The translations under genes and the position numbers were made by a program. From positions 897,501 through 961,500 of the forward strand of contig JACKIM010000001.1 in the NCBI GenBank assembly GCA_020638465.1: a DNA stretch of 64,000 bases, in the 5' to 3' direction. The DNA is from Geminicoccaceae bacterium. GTDB taxonomy: Bacteria > Pseudomonadota > Alphaproteobacteria > Geminicoccales > Geminicoccaceae. The notes under the pieces were generated by a model. That model did no database searches. It saw only the letters and a list, made by a program, of their open reading frames with translations, and was not told the DNA's origin. Below, in pieces: positions 62,934 to 64,000 of the stretch (position 1 is its first letter; every line of letters starts with the position of its first letter).

Positions 62934-63847
62934 CAGAACTTCACCCTGAAAATCTTGATGAAGGCAAAGCAGATCACGTTCAGCATGATGAGCGTGAGCA
63001 GGCTCAGCGTCGCCGCATAGGGAAAGTTGGCCACACCGAATACCCTGCCGGCATAGAAACTGAGCGTCTCGGTCGCCGTTCCGGGACCTCCCGACGTCAT
63101 CGCGAAGATATAGTCATAGATGCGATACAGGTCGATCGTGCGGATCAGGACCGCCGTTGCGATGACCCGGCTGAGCATGGGCAGGGTCAGATGACGCAAC
63201 GTCTGCCACCAGTTGGCACCATCGATGGCCGCCGCCTCGAACGGTTCCTTCGGCAACGCACGAAGACCGGCCATCAGGATCAGCACCATGAACGGCGTCC
63301 ACTGCCAGATATCGGCTGCCATCACGCCCCAGAGGGCCATGGAGGTGCTGGCAAGGATGGGATTGTCCGGATCGACCAGTCCCATCTCCTTGAGATAATA
63401 GGACAGTACGCCGAACTGGCCATCCTCCATGAGCAGGAACATCATGCCCGTGACAGCAGGCGGAACCACCAGAGGCAGGGTCATCAGGGCGCGAAGGAGC
63501 CCGTATCCGCGCCGTTCGCAATCGAGCAGCATCGCGATCGCCATGCCCAGCACGACCTGGATGACAAGACATATCAGCGTGTACTCGATCGTCACGACCA
63601 GCGAATCGATGAAGCGATCATCGGAAAACGCCTTGATCCAGTTCTCGGCACCAATGAACTTGTAGTCCCGCAGCCCGGGAACCTTGCCCTGGGTACTGAG
63701 CCATATCGAATAGATCAAAGGATAGATGCCAAACGCGATAATCATCGCGAACATCGGTGCCAGCCATGGAAACGGATGATCGCCGCTCAGGAATTTCGGC
63801 ATCCACGGACGACGCGACTCAACAGCACCCTGATATGGAACCGCCAC
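62933..63847 (-). CDS. ABC importer permease, MalF type
   Basis: 304 residues with six membrane helices and the EAA loop (EPFEAAAIDGANWWQTLRHL). First gene of the leftward polyol operon in the window. The start (GTG 63847, MAVPYQGAVESRRP) has GAGGGAGG just upstream. No ATP-binding protein gene is seen in this operon. Confidence 0.92.
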   Translation of the reverse strand: MAVPYQGAVESRRPWMPKFLSGDHPFPWLAPMFAMIIAFGIYPLIYSIWLSTQGKVPGLRDYKFIGAENWIKAFSDDRFIDSLVVTIEYTLICLVIQVVLGMAIAMLLDCERRGYGLLRALMTLPLVVPPAVTGMMFLLMEDGQFGVLSYYLKEMGLVDPDNPILASTSMALWGVMAADIWQWTPFMVLILMAGLRALPKEPFEAAAIDGANWWQTLRHLTLPMLSRVIATAVLIRTIDLYRIYDYIFAMTSGGPGTATETLSFYAGRVFGVANFPYAATLSLLTLIMLNVICFAFIKIFRVKF

Positions 63848-63906
63848 CGTTCCTCCCTCGTATCAATCTGGATTCGGTATCGGCAGAAATTTTGTTTCGT
63901 TGCGTT

Positions 63907-63935
63907 ACAATTGTTCAAACCACTGCCGCTGTCAA
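63907..63935 (-). promoter_or_regulatory. Putative sigma-70 promoter with an overlapping ACAATTGT palindrome
   Basis: On the minus strand, TTGACA (63935-63930) is a perfect -35 and AATTGT (63912-63907) a weak -10, with a 17-base spacer. The palindrome ACAATTGT (63914-63907) overlaps the -10 and could be an operator for the SorC-type regulator. The position, about 60 bases before the permease start, fits an operon promoter. Confidence 0.55.
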
Positions 63936-64000
63936 GCTCCCATACGGGCATACCACGAGCGGAGCGGATCATCGCCGGATAGCAGGGACACCTTCGAAAC

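Overview
The window is a high-GC bacterial chromosome segment with tightly packed genes, four-base start/stop overlaps and mostly G/C third codon positions. Gene content points to an alphaproteobacterium, probably near the Rhodospirillales: an ffs-dnaX-ybaB-recR cluster, mmcB, a DUF2336-type protein, EngB next to ArgB, ETF-QO, and a SorC-type polyol operon. I cannot name a genus.

Layout. 1-1.2 kb: the end of an M23 peptidase gene, then scars of two insertion sequences (IS200/IS605-type and IS3-type) beside a tRNA-Glu. 1.3-8.4 kb: a degenerate EAL-like membrane protein, an Lhr helicase/PdeM nuclease pair, a CbiM-like transporter behind a cobalamin riboswitch, and a DHH phosphoesterase. 8.5-11.1 kb: engB, argB, a small membrane protein and an RluA-type pseudouridine synthase. 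11.1-18.4 kb: a seven-gene leftward operon for an Ugp/Mal-type ABC importer, a GDPD-family phosphodiesterase and two endonuclease/exonuclease/phosphatase (EEP) proteins. It is preceded by two clear PHO boxes, so it looks like a phosphate-starvation phosphodiester scavenging system. 18.4-23.7 kb: a subtilisin-like protease, a PAP2/haloperoxidase-fold protein with a 17-unit Thr-Gly-Leu (collagen-like) head, and a winged-helix/TolB-like/TPR regulator. 24.1-28.6 kb: a form-II CODH-like molybdenum hydroxylase operon (G-S-L-M order). 28.8-32.2 kb: a small GatC/AtzG-like protein coupled to an amidase, a DMT exporter and methionine aminopeptidase. 32.2-36.9 kb: an AT-rich orphan gene, ETF-QO, an RTX repeat protein and another orphan. 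36.9-43 kb: mlaF, mlaE, dnaB, a DUF2336-type protein, mmcB and nudC. 43.1-51 kb: housekeeping (SRP RNA, dnaX, ybaB, recR, def, fmt, truA, dapE, dapD). 51.1-55.1 kb: an FAD-linked 2-hydroxyacid dehydrogenase, a class II aldolase-family protein and a DmdC-like acyl-CoA dehydrogenase. 55.1-63.9 kb: an eight-gene leftward polyol operon: ABC permeases, Tat-exported binding protein, FGGY kinase, AraM-type and GpsA-type dehydrogenases, RpiB-type isomerase and SorC-family regulator.

The best candidates for undescribed biology are the PHO-box phosphodiester operon, the polyol-phosphate operon with two stereochemically opposite glycerol-phosphate-dehydrogenase-like enzymes and no visible ATPase, and the protease/(GLT)n-PAP2/regulator cluster. 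dnaX also appears to start with ATC. Functions are read from recognised motifs and gene context; no database search was run.
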